Notes under the pieces: generated by a model
Seen by the model: only the letters and a program-made list of their open reading frames with translations
Told to the model about the DNA's origin: nothing
Databases searched by the model: none
Position numbers and translations under genes: made by a program
Shown here: positions 1 through 8,449 of the stretch, piece by piece
Position numbering within the stretch: position 1 is the stretch's first letter
Layout: each line of letters opens with the position of its first letter
Source of the DNA: Verrucomicrobiota bacterium
GTDB lineage: Bacteria; Verrucomicrobiota; Verrucomicrobiia; Verrucomicrobiales; DEV007
Direction of reading: 5' to 3'
DNA: 45,424 nucleotides
NCBI GenBank assembly: GCA_020630975.1
Contig: JAHDID010000050.1
Location: 1-45,424, forward strand

Positions 1-44
1 ACATAATATTTGCCACTCAAAAAACTCTCTTCAACAAAAACTTT

Positions 45-1724
45 TTATCCTCGCTGACGCTCACGGATGGAGATCAAATCTTTCATCACGTGATCGATCT
101 TGCCCGACCAGTCAGTCGAGCCAAATGCATCGTGTAGCGTGCGGTAGAGCTCATACATCTCTGCGTACACCTTCTGATTCTCCGCTATAGGCGTGTACAC
201 TCGCTCGCGCATATGGCAGCACTTCTCCTGCACCTCCTCGATTGTCTTCTGCCCACTCGCAGCTGCGCCATAGATCGCAGCACCTAGCGCACAGGTCTGA
301 TCGCTAGCTGCCACCTTGAGGGGCTTGCCGATGATATCGGCGTAGATCTGCATCAGGGTAGCGTTCTTTACCGCCAGACCACCTGTGTTCACCACATCAT
401 TGATCACCACACCATACTCTTCCATCCGCTTGATGATCGTCAGCGCACCGAAAGCCGTTGCCTCGATCAGAGCTTTGTAGATTTCGTGAGCTTGGGTATG
501 CAGTGTCTGGCCGAGGACCATACCCGACAGTCTCACATCGGTGAGGATAGTGCGATTGCCGTTATTCCAGTCCAGCGCCATTAGGCCGGTATCTCCTGGC
601 TTACCATCGGCAATAGCCTTCTCCATGTTGATGAATTTCTCATCCTGGGTCGCACCATAGCTATCTGGCACCAGATGATTGACAAACCATAGGAAAATAT
701 CTCCGACAGCGGACTGACCTGCCTCGATCCCATAATTACCCGGCAATACAGATCCATCGACGATACCACACACACCTGGGATATCGGCCAGCTCCTTGCT
801 AGACGGAGACACCGTGATATCACAGGTACTAGTGCCTAATATTTTTGCTAAAGTCCCCTCCTTCACACCAGAGCCGACTGCCCCCATGTGCGCATCGAAT
901 GCACCGACAGCCACTGCCGTGCCTTCAGGGATGCCGAGGTGCCCCGCCCACTGCGCAGAGAGCCCACCAGCCTTGGTATCGGAGGTGACAGCCTTGTCGA
1001 AAAGTCGCTCGCGCAGATCAGCTAGCGCAGGGTCTAGAGAATCGAGAAAATTCTTGTCTGGCAATCCACCCCACTCATCACAGTACATCGCCTTGTGACC
1101 AGCAGCGCAGATGCTCCTCGCAACCTGCCCTGGCTGCTCCGTACCAGTGAGCACAGCTGGCAGCCAATCACAATGCTCCACCCAGGAGTGAGCCGCATCG
1201 AAGACAGGACGATCGATATTCAGACAGTGCCAGATCTTGCTCCACCACCACTCACTGGAGTACGTCCCCCCACACTTCGCCAGATACTCCGGACGAGTCT
1301 CCTCCGCTTTCGCTGTTATATCAGCCGCCTCTTGGTGCGCCGTGTGATCTTTCCACAGCCAGACATGTGCATTCAGATTATCCTTAAATTCAGGGAGCAT
1401 CGCGAGCGGCATCCCTCTCTCATCCACTGGGATCAGCGTGCTACCAGTCGTATCGATACCGATACCGATGATCTCTGCCGCATCGAAATCAGGGCGCGCC
1501 TCCTTAGCTTGCTCGATCGCCCCAGTCACCGTCTTCACTAGGCCATCCAGGTAGTCTTGAGGATTCTGGCGAGCCACATTGGGGTCTGCAGGATCAGTGA
1601 GGATACCTAGCTGGCCACTAGGATAAGGGAAAACCACAGATCCCAGTTCTTCACCAGTTTCTAGATCCACTAGCAGAGAGCGGCAGGAATTTGTGCCATA
1701 GTCGAGGCCGATTGCGTAACTCAT
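45..1724 (-). CDS. araB: L-ribulokinase
   Basis: FGGY-family sugar kinase that phosphorylates L-ribulose to L-ribulose 5-phosphate in arabinose catabolism, in the cytoplasm. The N terminus carries the phosphate-binding motif GLDYGTNS. The block IGIGIDTTGSTLIPVD and the region around SSEWWWSKIWH are typical of ribulokinase rather than xylulokinase or glycerol kinase. AVGAFDAHMGAVGSG contains the likely catalytic Asp, and a second ATPase-fold half (NTGGLAVKN, CALGAAIYGA) follows. The length of 560 residues is normal for AraB. An upstream in-frame start at 1763 would add 13 residues. I prefer the ATG at 1724 because it puts the FGGY motif at the extreme N terminus and has GGTGGG just upstream. 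It lies 54 bp downstream of the LolA-like gene on the same strand. No araA, araD or regulator is in the window, so any pathway role here is inferred from family alone. Confidence 0.93.
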   Translation of the reverse strand: MSYAIGLDYGTNSCRSLLVDLETGEELGSVVFPYPSGQLGILTDPADPNVARQNPQDYLDGLVKTVTGAIEQAKEARPDFDAAEIIGIGIDTTGSTLIPVDERGMPLAMLPEFKDNLNAHVWLWKDHTAHQEAADITAKAEETRPEYLAKCGGTYSSEWWWSKIWHCLNIDRPVFDAAHSWVEHCDWLPAVLTGTEQPGQVARSICAAGHKAMYCDEWGGLPDKNFLDSLDPALADLRERLFDKAVTSDTKAGGLSAQWAGHLGIPEGTAVAVGAFDAHMGAVGSGVKEGTLAKILGTSTCDITVSPSSKELADIPGVCGIVDGSVLPGNYGIEAGQSAVGDIFLWFVNHLVPDSYGATQDEKFINMEKAIADGKPGDTGLMALDWNNGNRTILTDVRLSGMVLGQTLHTQAHEIYKALIEATAFGALTIIKRMEEYGVVINDVVNTGGLAVKNATLMQIYADIIGKPLKVAASDQTCALGAAIYGAAASGQKTIEEVQEKCCHMRERVYTPIAENQKVYAEMYELYRTLHDAFGSTDWSGKIDHVMKDLISIRERQRG

Positions 1725-1778
1725 AATGCCCACCGGTATAGGTGAAAATCGACCTCGGCGCAATGATAATGCGACGGC

Positions 1779-2462
1779 CTATCCCTGGCGGAAAGTCGTC
1801 TCTCGATATCCCGACAGATCAGGCTCGAAAACCGCCGCATTGATCGCCGCATTCCGATGGACTCTCTGGAAGGTCGTCGTCACAGATGATCCATCCTTTA
1901 GATCGAGCACCAGCCCCTTTAGCAGAAAGCGCTCAGCATCCACGACAAAGCGGAATCGGTGTACCCCATCGCTACTGGCATCCAGCGGAGCTGTCACGAT
2001 GTCGTAGGCCGCCCCCTTGCGAGCAATTTCTAGGATTCGATATTTCTTTTCAAAATCTGCCAGAGTCTTGGGAAATCCCACAGCCAGGCTAGCCATGCCT
2101 GGCACAGCAGAGCTTCCCTTGCCGATCTGACGATACTCGACTCGCTTCAGCGGAGTCCGCATCACGGCTATCTGATCTTCGCCATGACTCACCACTATCG
2201 TTTTAGCCGGTTCCCCCAGCTGCCAGCGGAATTGGCCTGTCAGATAGTCCATCCATAGCGTGCCATGCTGCACGAGCGGCGATTTGATGGCTCGTAGCGA
2301 TCGACTTTGGGTAAATTCGACATGCAGCGACTGCGTGTCAGCATTCGTCGCCAGCCAGCGCTCGACGACAGATAGATCGCGAGCAGGCGCGCTTTCCGCC
2401 ACAGTCACGCAAAACACGACAGCTACAGCGATAAAAAATGAGATTGGGTTATGATTGGTCAT
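1779..2462 (-). CDS. LolA-like outer-membrane lipoprotein carrier
   Basis: A 227-residue exported protein with an N-terminal hydrophobic signal segment (about residues 8-25, ending near ESAPA). The mature part has the features of LolA/LolB-fold periplasmic proteins: an early LHVEFTQSRSL strand, a GTLWMDYLTGQFRWQ hairpin (compare the FTQ and G-x-W-x-F-R patterns of LolA), and a later VDAERFLLKGLVLDLKDGSSVTTTF strand pair. LolA shuttles lipoproteins across the periplasm, but several families share this fold, so a broader 'outer membrane lipoprotein carrier-related' role is safer. It is divergent from dnaX across a 91-bp gap and precedes araB. A LolD-like ATPase is encoded about 12.5 kb away but is not linked. 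Confidence 0.72.
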   Translation of the reverse strand: MTNHNPISFFIAVAVVFCVTVAESAPARDLSVVERWLATNADTQSLHVEFTQSRSLRAIKSPLVQHGTLWMDYLTGQFRWQLGEPAKTIVVSHGEDQIAVMRTPLKRVEYRQIGKGSSAVPGMASLAVGFPKTLADFEKKYRILEIARKGAAYDIVTAPLDASSDGVHRFRFVVDAERFLLKGLVLDLKDGSSVTTTFQRVHRNAAINAAVFEPDLSGYRETTFRQG

Positions 2463-2553
2463 GATGAGTTGGGGTCGATGCTATTGAGGGGATAGGTCGG
2501 TCTAGCAATTTTCCATTTTCCCTTTCGGAAAAACTTCCTAGATTGATCCTGTA

Positions 2554-4437
2554 GTGAGCGAGAATTATCAAGTCTTTGCGCGAAAATACCGTCCTAGGGT
2601 TTTCGACGATATATTGGGACAGGACCACGTGGTGCAAACCCTGAAAAATGCGATTAAGCAAGATCGACTTGCTCACGCCTACCTTTTCGTAGGCCCGCGG
2701 GGTACGGGTAAGACGACTACCTGCCGGATTCTTGCGAAAGCTCTCAACTGCCCCGGCGGCCCCAAAGTCGATTTCGATCCCGACGATCCCGTCTGTGTCG
2801 AGATCGCCGAAGGCATCAATCTCGACGTCCTAGAGATCGATGGAGCATCGAATAATGGTGTGGAGCAGGTCCGAGAGCTGCGTGAGACCGTAGCCTTTGC
2901 CCCCTCATCTGGCCGGTACAAGATCTACTACATCGATGAGGTGCACATGCTCTCAGTGGCTGCATTTAATGCCCTGCTAAAGACACTTGAGGAGCCTCCC
3001 GAGCATGTGAAGTTCGTCTTCGCGACCACCGATCCGCAGAAGATCCTACCTACCATCATCAGTCGCTGCCAGCGTTTTGACCTACGCCGCATCCCGACTC
3101 AGATCATCTCAGATCATCTGAAATACATTTCAAAAAACGAGAGCGTCACCATCTCCGACGCCGCAGCTCACGCCATCGCCAAGGGAGCCGACGGCGGTAT
3201 GCGCGATGCCCAGTCTATGCTCGACCAGATGGTCGCTTTCTGTGGCAATGAGATCAATGAGCAGAACGTGCTCGATATCTTTGGGTTCAACTCCGAGGAA
3301 ACCATAGCCAGCCTAGCTGAGGCGATCGTGTCGGGGGAAAATTCCAAAGCCCTAGAGCTCGTCCACCAGCACGCTGAGGCAGGCAAAGACTTGAGCCGCT
3401 TCCTAGGCGACCTGATCGGTTATTTCCGCCACGTCTTGGTGAAAAAAGTCGATCCCAGCTCCACTGGCGATGAAGTCGCACCCGAGCTACAGGAGCACAT
3501 CAGCCGCCATGCCGGCGGCCTCGAGACAGGGCGGCTACTCGCTCTCATCGACCAGCTAGCCGAAGTCGATGGCAAGATGAAGTGGGCCACCAATAAGAAG
3601 CTGCACCTCGAGATCGCCATCATCAAAGCGATCCAAGGCCTACAGGAAGCCACTCTCGACGATGTGATCGCCATGGTGTCCGGAGCTGCGGCAGCAGCCC
3701 CTATGAGCGCAGGCACGGCCCCCGCAGTAGCGGCAGCGACTCCAGCGCCGCCCGCTCAGAGAGCCGTGCAGCAGCCTCCTCGGGAGACGCAGCCACCACC
3801 AGTCCAGGCACCACCTGCCGCTGCCCCTCCTTCAGCAGCAGCACCGCCAGTCGAGCAGGCACCGCAGCCGGCCGCCGCTCCAGCTCCTGCACCCGCAGAG
3901 GAGCCCGCACCTAGCCCTGCGCCATCCCCTGCAGCCGCTCTCGCAGCGCAGTCCGGTCCAGTCGGCGCTCAGGGACCAGAATTTTGGGAGAAAGCAAAAT
4001 CCCTACTGATCGCCGATCGTCCACTTTTCGCCATGTGGCTAGAGGCCACCCACTTTCTCGGTCAGGAGGGAGACGATGTCTTGATCGGCATCGCCACCGA
4101 CCAGCGCATGTACCGCGAGTCATTGATGCGCCACGAGACCGTGCTCAACCAAACCGTCTCAGACTGCCTCGGCAGTCCAGCGAGAGTCCGTATCGAGATA
4201 CGCGACGACCTCGCAGGCATAGAGATCATAGACGACCCCGCGGATGCCGGCCCGCCGCCACCAGAGGCGATGACACCCGCACCCGAAGCACCTCCGCAGG
4301 CAGCCGTAGCCGAAGCACCTGCTGCTCCAGCCGCCGCACTAGAGCCCCTCGAGCCAGCCGAGATGCCACCCGACTTCTACGACGATCCGCTCATCAATGA
4401 GGCCGTGGCGATGTTTGATGCAAAGGTCAAAAAGTGA
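2554..4437 (+). CDS. dnaX: DNA polymerase III subunit gamma/tau
   Basis: AAA+ ATPase subunit of the replicative clamp loader (627 residues, GTG start). The N terminus has the DnaX signature ARKYRPRVFDDILGQ, Walker A GPRGTGKT (residues 47-54), Walker B YYIDEVHML (about 125-133), the KTLEEPPEHVKF block, and sensor/arginine-finger region ISRCQRFDLRRI. Domain III helices follow to about residue 370. A roughly 90-residue Ala/Pro linker (about 385-475) leads to a C-terminal tau-like domain starting near PEFWEKAKSLLIADRP. The usual zinc-module cysteines are only half present: C66 and C81 remain, while the two middle positions are Asp (D75, D78). No strong Shine-Dalgarno precedes the GTG. The stop overlaps the start of the next gene by 4 bp, implying translational coupling. 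Confidence 0.95.
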   Translation: MSENYQVFARKYRPRVFDDILGQDHVVQTLKNAIKQDRLAHAYLFVGPRGTGKTTTCRILAKALNCPGGPKVDFDPDDPVCVEIAEGINLDVLEIDGASNNGVEQVRELRETVAFAPSSGRYKIYYIDEVHMLSVAAFNALLKTLEEPPEHVKFVFATTDPQKILPTIISRCQRFDLRRIPTQIISDHLKYISKNESVTISDAAAHAIAKGADGGMRDAQSMLDQMVAFCGNEINEQNVLDIFGFNSEETIASLAEAIVSGENSKALELVHQHAEAGKDLSRFLGDLIGYFRHVLVKKVDPSSTGDEVAPELQEHISRHAGGLETGRLLALIDQLAEVDGKMKWATNKKLHLEIAIIKAIQGLQEATLDDVIAMVSGAAAAAPMSAGTAPAVAAATPAPPAQRAVQQPPRETQPPPVQAPPAAAPPSAAAPPVEQAPQPAAAPAPAPAEEPAPSPAPSPAAALAAQSGPVGAQGPEFWEKAKSLLIADRPLFAMWLEATHFLGQEGDDVLIGIATDQRMYRESLMRHETVLNQTVSDCLGSPARVRIEIRDDLAGIEIIDDPADAGPPPPEAMTPAPEAPPQAAVAEAPAAPAAALEPLEPAEMPPDFYDDPLINEAVAMFDAKVKK

Positions 4438-5051
4438 ACCCAGCCGAAGAACATAACGAGCCCGCCTCGTTTTATTTTAATGGGCGTAAACTACCCAAAT
4501 GGTCCTCTCAATGGCACCTTTGCGGACTGAATGAATTACTCAATGGTTTCGAAGACGATTGGGATGAATTCATTGGTTATAAGCACATCTGGCACCTTCA
4601 ATGCCGCCTCGACCATCAAGGAGTGATCGAGAGCGAAGACCCAGCGATACTCCGAGTATGCGCTCAAGAAGTTCTTATCAAATTGATCTCCCAATTCGAT
4701 TGGGTTACTCAAGAGGTGAGTAATAAGCTAGATCTCTGCGCGCCTGCATCCGAAATCGTAGAGGGCGTCATCTCAGGGATCAGTCGGATGATCACCCTCT
4801 CCGCTAACTACAACCTTTCACTGTGGACCAATGGCTCAGAAATCGAGCTCAACTCACTGAGAGAGTATATGTCTTGCTATCAAGCTTCTATAAAAGACTG
4901 CGATCAGGTCGACTTACCTCACATCACAGAACGAAGGTCTGAAATCGCTCGTCGCGCCCACTTTCAACTCAAAGAGCTTAGGACCCTAGCTCAAACACAG
5001 CAAACCGGTAAAGAATTCCGCCGGATGATATACGGTTTACCCGCATGTTAA
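4434..5051 (+). CDS. Hypothetical protein coupled to dnaX
   Basis: I do not recognise this 205-residue protein. It starts with GTG inside the dnaX stop (GTGA, 4-bp overlap), so it is probably made by translational coupling to dnaX. It has no signal peptide or membrane segment and looks cytosolic and mostly helical. The N-terminal third is rich in aromatic residues (FYFNGRKLPKW, WHLCGLNELLNGF, DDWDEFIGYKHIWHLQ). Several cysteines are scattered without a clear metal-binding spacing. The C-terminal 60 residues are charged and helical (HITERRSEIARRAHFQLKEL). No alternative start exists near the N terminus. Overlap with dnaX does not by itself show a replication role; an accessory gene inserted behind dnaX would look the same. 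Confidence 0.7.
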   Translation: MNPAEEHNEPASFYFNGRKLPKWSSQWHLCGLNELLNGFEDDWDEFIGYKHIWHLQCRLDHQGVIESEDPAILRVCAQEVLIKLISQFDWVTQEVSNKLDLCAPASEIVEGVISGISRMITLSANYNLSLWTNGSEIELNSLREYMSCYQASIKDCDQVDLPHITERRSEIARRAHFQLKELRTLAQTQQTGKEFRRMIYGLPAC

Positions 5052-5052
5052 T

Positions 5053-5080
5053 GGCAGCTATCCAGACTCATAGGGCTGCC
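5053..5080. terminator. Hairpin between convergent genes
   Basis: GGCAGC (5053-5058) and GCTGCC (5075-5080) can pair around a 16-nt loop, in the 32-bp gap between the end of the dnaX-linked unknown gene (+) and the end of the retropepsin-like gene (-). There is no long T-run on either strand, so activity as a terminator is a guess from position. Confidence 0.3.
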
Positions 5081-5083
5081 CCC

Positions 5084-5473
5084 TTACTTCAAATCAAACC
5101 TCTTTGCTGAAAACAAGCGGTGCCCGACCATGTCGATCGCCACATTAGCCGCCTCCAGCGGTATGTAACCTAGGAGCGGCTCATACTCGCCATCCTCATC
5201 AGGCTTCATATCAACGAACATGATATCGATGAAGACTGACTCAAAATTATTAATCTTGAGCTCAGTAGGGCCTGCTAGCAGCCCTGTCACCACATCTCCG
5301 ATTGCAGTATGCAGATTGACTTCGCGAATTCTTTTGAACGCACCGAAACGTCCCATCCACTCCTTTGGCAAACAAAGGTGAGTCGCGCCAGTATCGACTA
5401 AAGCGCTCAACTCCATCCCTTTCGTAGGATCGAGAGCATTCTCCACTTTCACTTGAGTGATGATCCTCCCCAT
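5084..5473 (-). CDS. Retropepsin-like aspartic protease family protein
   Basis: A 129-residue single-domain protein with the clan AA aspartyl protease signature ALVDTGATHLCLPKEW; D27-T28-G29 is the catalytic triplet, and one lobe means activity would need a dimer. A second hydrophobic-glycine element (EPLLGYIPLEAANVAID) matches the later flap/psi-loop strand of small bacterial retropepsin-like proteins. There is no signal peptide, so it is presumably cytoplasmic. It is divergent from ybaB (gap 94 bp between starts) and convergent with the unknown gene to its left. Bacterial members are often annotated simply as 'clan AA aspartic protease', and substrates are generally unknown. Confidence 0.78.
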   Translation of the reverse strand: MGRIITQVKVENALDPTKGMELSALVDTGATHLCLPKEWMGRFGAFKRIREVNLHTAIGDVVTGLLAGPTELKINNFESVFIDIMFVDMKPDEDGEYEPLLGYIPLEAANVAIDMVGHRLFSAKRFDLK

Positions 5474-5567
5474 TGTTCAGAATAACTACATTTACTCGAT
5501 CACACAAGCCTCGTTTTCTCCCCATTCGTCAGCGACAAAGGGCGGATTTAAAATTAAACTTCCCGAT

Positions 5568-5882
5568 ATGAATATCGCAAAGATGATGAAGCAGGCGCAG
5601 AAGATGCAGTCTGACATGGCGAAAATGCAGGACGAACTGGCAGCCAAAGAGATCGACATCAGTGTCGGTGGCGGCAAGGTCACTGTAAAAGGCAATGGCG
5701 CCGGCGAAATCCTAGGTATCAGCATCGATCCCGCAGTCGTCGATCCAGATGATGTCGAAATCCTAGAAGACCTCATCCTTAGCGGTGTGAAGCAAGCCAT
5801 CGAGCAGGGCAAAGAGATGAGCCAAAACGAAATGGGCAAACTCACCCAAGGCATGGGACTGCCTCCAGGCATGGGCTTCTAA
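5568..5882 (+). CDS. ybaB: YbaB/EbfC nucleoid-associated protein
   Basis: A 104-residue member of the YbaB/EbfC family of small dimeric DNA-binding, nucleoid-associated proteins. The order is typical: an N-terminal Met/Lys/Gln-rich helix (MMKQAQKMQSDMAKMQDEL), a central beta sheet with GGGKVTVKGNGAGEILGISID, a C-terminal helix, and a Gly/Met/Pro tail ending GLPPGMGF. The reading frame is open for 37 codons further upstream, but family alignment clearly places the start at the ATG at 5568. In many bacteria ybaB lies just downstream of dnaX. Here the unknown gene and the retropepsin-like gene separate them, which suggests that both were inserted into an ancestral dnaX-ybaB pair. Confidence 0.93.
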   Translation: MNIAKMMKQAQKMQSDMAKMQDELAAKEIDISVGGGKVTVKGNGAGEILGISIDPAVVDPDDVEILEDLILSGVKQAIEQGKEMSQNEMGKLTQGMGLPPGMGF

Positions 5883-5894
5883 GAAATCCTGAAA

Positions 5895-5911
5895 ATTCAA
5901 TAGGGTACAAT
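5895..5911 (-). repeat. Single copy of the TTGTACCCTATTGAAT intergenic repeat
   Basis: Read on the minus strand this is ATTGTACCCTATTGAAT, matching the unit repeated three times at both 16708-16765 and 21114-21170. It sits in the gap between ybaB and the pyrophosphatase gene. A short hairpin (TGCCC 5911-5915 with GGGCA 5921-5925) follows directly. Confidence 0.7.
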
Positions 5912-5954
5912 GCCCGCCTAGGGCAGCCCACCTCCTCTTCTATCCTTCTCTACC

Positions 5955-7643
5955 ATGCAGGGTGAAAAACCAACTTGGGTAATCGGTCATAAAAATCCGG
6001 ACACCGATGCGATCTGCTCGGCCATGGCCTATGCCGATCTGCTACAGCAGACGCGCATGCCAAATGCCAAAGCAGCGTGCTGCGGCCCGCCCAATAGCCG
6101 CACCGAGTGGGTCCTGCAACAGGCCGCTCTATCCGCGCCTCCGATGAAGAGCAATGTCTACCCACGGGCACTCGACATCGCTCACCGAGATGTCGCCGTA
6201 GCCCATGCCGACGACACCATCTACGCCGCCTACAAGCTGATGACGGAGCGCAATTTCCGCGTGCTCCCCGTATGCGACAATGATGACAACTTGATCGGCA
6301 TGCTATCGCTGATCGATCTCCTCAGCCTACTCATCACTTCCACCGAGCAGGGCGACCAAACTCGTCAAGTGACCACCACCACCGAAAAAATCGGTGAGAT
6401 CACCGAGGCCGAGGCCGTCTATCTGACAGACAAATCACAGGAAGAAACCGACTTTTTCATCATGGTAGCTGGCTCCAGCGAGCCGGTGATGAAAGAACGA
6501 ATCTCTCGTCTACCTGCCGACCGCCTACTGATCATCACTGGCGACCGTGTGGGTGTGCAGCTGCACGCTGTCGAGGCAGGCGTCCGCTGCCTAGTCGTCA
6601 CCAGTGGTTTCCGCCCATCTGACGCTATCGTAGCTGCGGCGAAAAATTCCGGTACTGCCATCCTAGTGACCGAGCGAGATACCGCCTCGACCACTCAGCT
6701 CATCCGCGGTGCCCGCCCGATCCGCCAAGCGATTTCGCAGAAGTTTCTCGCCTTCGCCCCAGATGGTTCGCTGCACAAAATCAAGGAAGCCATCAAATCT
6801 GTGCCCAAACAGGCTCTTTTCCCTGTCTGCGATCCGAGTACCCGCAAGCTGTTGGGTGTATTCTCACGTACCGACCTGGTCCACCCCCAGCGCCCAAAAA
6901 TCATCCTCGTCGATCACAACGAATTTAGCCAGGCAATCGCTGGCGCCGACGAGGCCGACATCATCGAGGTGATCGATCACCATCGTCTCAGTGGCAACCT
7001 GGTGACCCGTGAGCCCGTCCAATTTATCAACAAAACGGTCGGATCCACCTGCACCATCGTCGGCCGCGCGTTTCGCGATGCTCGGGTGAAGCCATCCAAA
7101 GGCATCGCCACACTCATCTGTGCCGGCATCATCTCCGATACGCTCAATCTCACCTCCCCCACCGCCACCGAGGAAGATGGCATCATCCTAAAATGGGCGG
7201 CAAACATCGCCGAAATAGATGTGAACCAATTCACTGAAAACTTCTTCGCCGTCGGCTCCGTCCTACGGCTAGAGGATCCGGTAAAAGCGATCATGACCGA
7301 TCGCAAAGAGTTCGATGAAAAAGGCTACAAACTATCCATCTCCCAAGTCGAGGAGATCGGCCTGTCCTACTTCTACCCAGCCCGCGAGGCTCTGCAAAAT
7401 GAGCTGAAAAAGCTGATCAAAGCCAAGAAACTCGACTTCGCCTGCCTGCTGGTAACTGATATCTCCAAAAACAACAGCCTGCTCCTAGTCGAAGGGCCCA
7501 AGAAAGTCCGCGACCGAGTCAACTACCCCAAGGAAGACCCCAATCTCTTTGTGCTAAATGGCGTAGTCAGCCGCAAAAAGCAGCTATTCCCCTACGTCAG
7601 CATGATGCTAGGAGAGATCGCTAAAAATCAAACGTCAGATTGA
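5955..7643 (+). CDS. ppaC: Mn-dependent inorganic pyrophosphatase with CBS and DRTGG domains
   Basis: Family II (DHH-type) pyrophosphatase that hydrolyses PPi to two phosphates in the cytoplasm. The N-terminal DHH half has the metal-binding motif IGHKNPDTDAICSA. A regulatory insert follows: CBS motif 1 (RALDIAH to SLIDLLSLL), a DRTGG domain (around ADRLLIITGDR to TSGFRPSDAIV) and CBS motif 2 (PDGSLHKIKEAI to GVFSRTDLV). The DHH half then resumes with ILVDHNEFSQA, the VIDHH motif, and GSTCTIVGRAF. The DHHA2 domain contains the substrate-binding SRKK near the C terminus. The 562-residue length matches CBS-DRTGG pyrophosphatases of clostridia, in which CBS domains bind adenine nucleotides and the DRTGG form responds to diadenosine polyphosphates. 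Its stop overlaps the TTG start of the next gene. Confidence 0.94.
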   Translation: MQGEKPTWVIGHKNPDTDAICSAMAYADLLQQTRMPNAKAACCGPPNSRTEWVLQQAALSAPPMKSNVYPRALDIAHRDVAVAHADDTIYAAYKLMTERNFRVLPVCDNDDNLIGMLSLIDLLSLLITSTEQGDQTRQVTTTTEKIGEITEAEAVYLTDKSQEETDFFIMVAGSSEPVMKERISRLPADRLLIITGDRVGVQLHAVEAGVRCLVVTSGFRPSDAIVAAAKNSGTAILVTERDTASTTQLIRGARPIRQAISQKFLAFAPDGSLHKIKEAIKSVPKQALFPVCDPSTRKLLGVFSRTDLVHPQRPKIILVDHNEFSQAIAGADEADIIEVIDHHRLSGNLVTREPVQFINKTVGSTCTIVGRAFRDARVKPSKGIATLICAGIISDTLNLTSPTATEEDGIILKWAANIAEIDVNQFTENFFAVGSVLRLEDPVKAIMTDRKEFDEKGYKLSISQVEEIGLSYFYPAREALQNELKKLIKAKKLDFACLLVTDISKNNSLLLVEGPKKVRDRVNYPKEDPNLFVLNGVVSRKKQLFPYVSMMLGEIAKNQTSD

Positions 7644-8440
7644 ATACCGACAAAGAAATCCACCAACTTTTTGCCGCTTGTCCTGATTTTGTGTTCCTGC
7701 TGGCAGGCATCGAGTCGCCCGGACTGGGAACTTATGAGAGCATCACAGTAAAGGCACTCGAGCGCAGAATGGATGGATTCTTCAGGCCAGAAAATCCGGA
7801 AGAATCGTGTGTAGTAGTTGAGGTCCAATTTCAAAACGACCCTGCGATTTACAACAGAGTCGTGACGGAAATGGCGCTAGTCCAAGCCCAAAATGATCAT
7901 TGCCCTATCGCCGGAGTCATTTTTTTCGCTACTGAAAAGATCGATCCCCAGACCCAACCTTGGAAACAAGTGGTTCAGTCAGTAAATTTACAGCAAGCGA
8001 TCATCGAACTAAGTGAACAGCAGCCTACCCACCCTCTTGTGGCGGTTTTCCAACCCGTTTTCGAAGAGGATACGGAAATTCTTGAAGAAAGAGCCGCTCA
8101 ATACTATCGTCTTATCGAAGACTCTGGGTTATCGTTTAAACAAAAACAATCGCTGTCCGACGTCTTCGTCAGCTGGATTTTGGAGCGGTTTGGCAATCTA
8201 ACACGAAAGGAGCTAAGTATGATTCTTGATTTACCAGATGTAAAAGACACTGTCTGTGGTAGAGAAATCCTTGAAGAAGGACGTCAGGAGGGGCGTCAAG
8301 AAGGGCGCCAGGAAGGACTCGCCCAAGGCAGACGCGAAATTATACTCTCCATGAGTAAACGGGGCTTTAGCCCCAAAGACATCGCGACCACGATCGACAT
8401 CTCGCTCAGCGAAGTGCAAACAGTACTGTCGAGTCGATAA
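7640..8440 (+). CDS. Rpn/DUF2887-family PD-(D/E)XK nuclease-like protein
   Basis: A 266-residue protein of the Rpn (recombination-promoting nuclease, 'putative transposase') group, closest in style to DUF2887. The start MNTDKEIHQLFAACPDFVF matches the family N terminus and supports the TTG start, which overlaps the pyrophosphatase stop by 4 bp (TTGA). The nuclease core shows an Asp in RRMDGFF and E-x-Q in VVVEVQFQND, the modified PD-(D/E)XK motif of the family. The C-terminal half has a helical region with a short in-frame repeat (EGRQ four times from about 8276) and ends in a helix-turn-helix-like segment (GFSPKDIATTIDISLSEV). Related proteins promote RecA-independent recombination in E. coli; the role here is unknown. 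Confidence 0.82.
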   Translation: MNTDKEIHQLFAACPDFVFLLAGIESPGLGTYESITVKALERRMDGFFRPENPEESCVVVEVQFQNDPAIYNRVVTEMALVQAQNDHCPIAGVIFFATEKIDPQTQPWKQVVQSVNLQQAIIELSEQQPTHPLVAVFQPVFEEDTEILEERAAQYYRLIEDSGLSFKQKQSLSDVFVSWILERFGNLTRKELSMILDLPDVKDTVCGREILEEGRQEGRQEGRQEGLAQGRREIILSMSKRGFSPKDIATTIDISLSEVQTVLSSR

Positions 8441-8447
8441 TCGACAG
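8426..8447. terminator. Hairpin between convergent genes
   Basis: CTGTCGA (8426-8432) pairs with TCGACAG (8441-8447) across the stop of the DUF2887 gene, 3 bp before the end of the convergent prepilin peptidase gene. An alternative inner palindrome, GTCGATAATCGAC, spans 8433-8445. There is no U-run, so it may be an RNA 3'-end stabiliser rather than a true intrinsic terminator. Confidence 0.35.
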
Positions 8448-8449
8448 CA

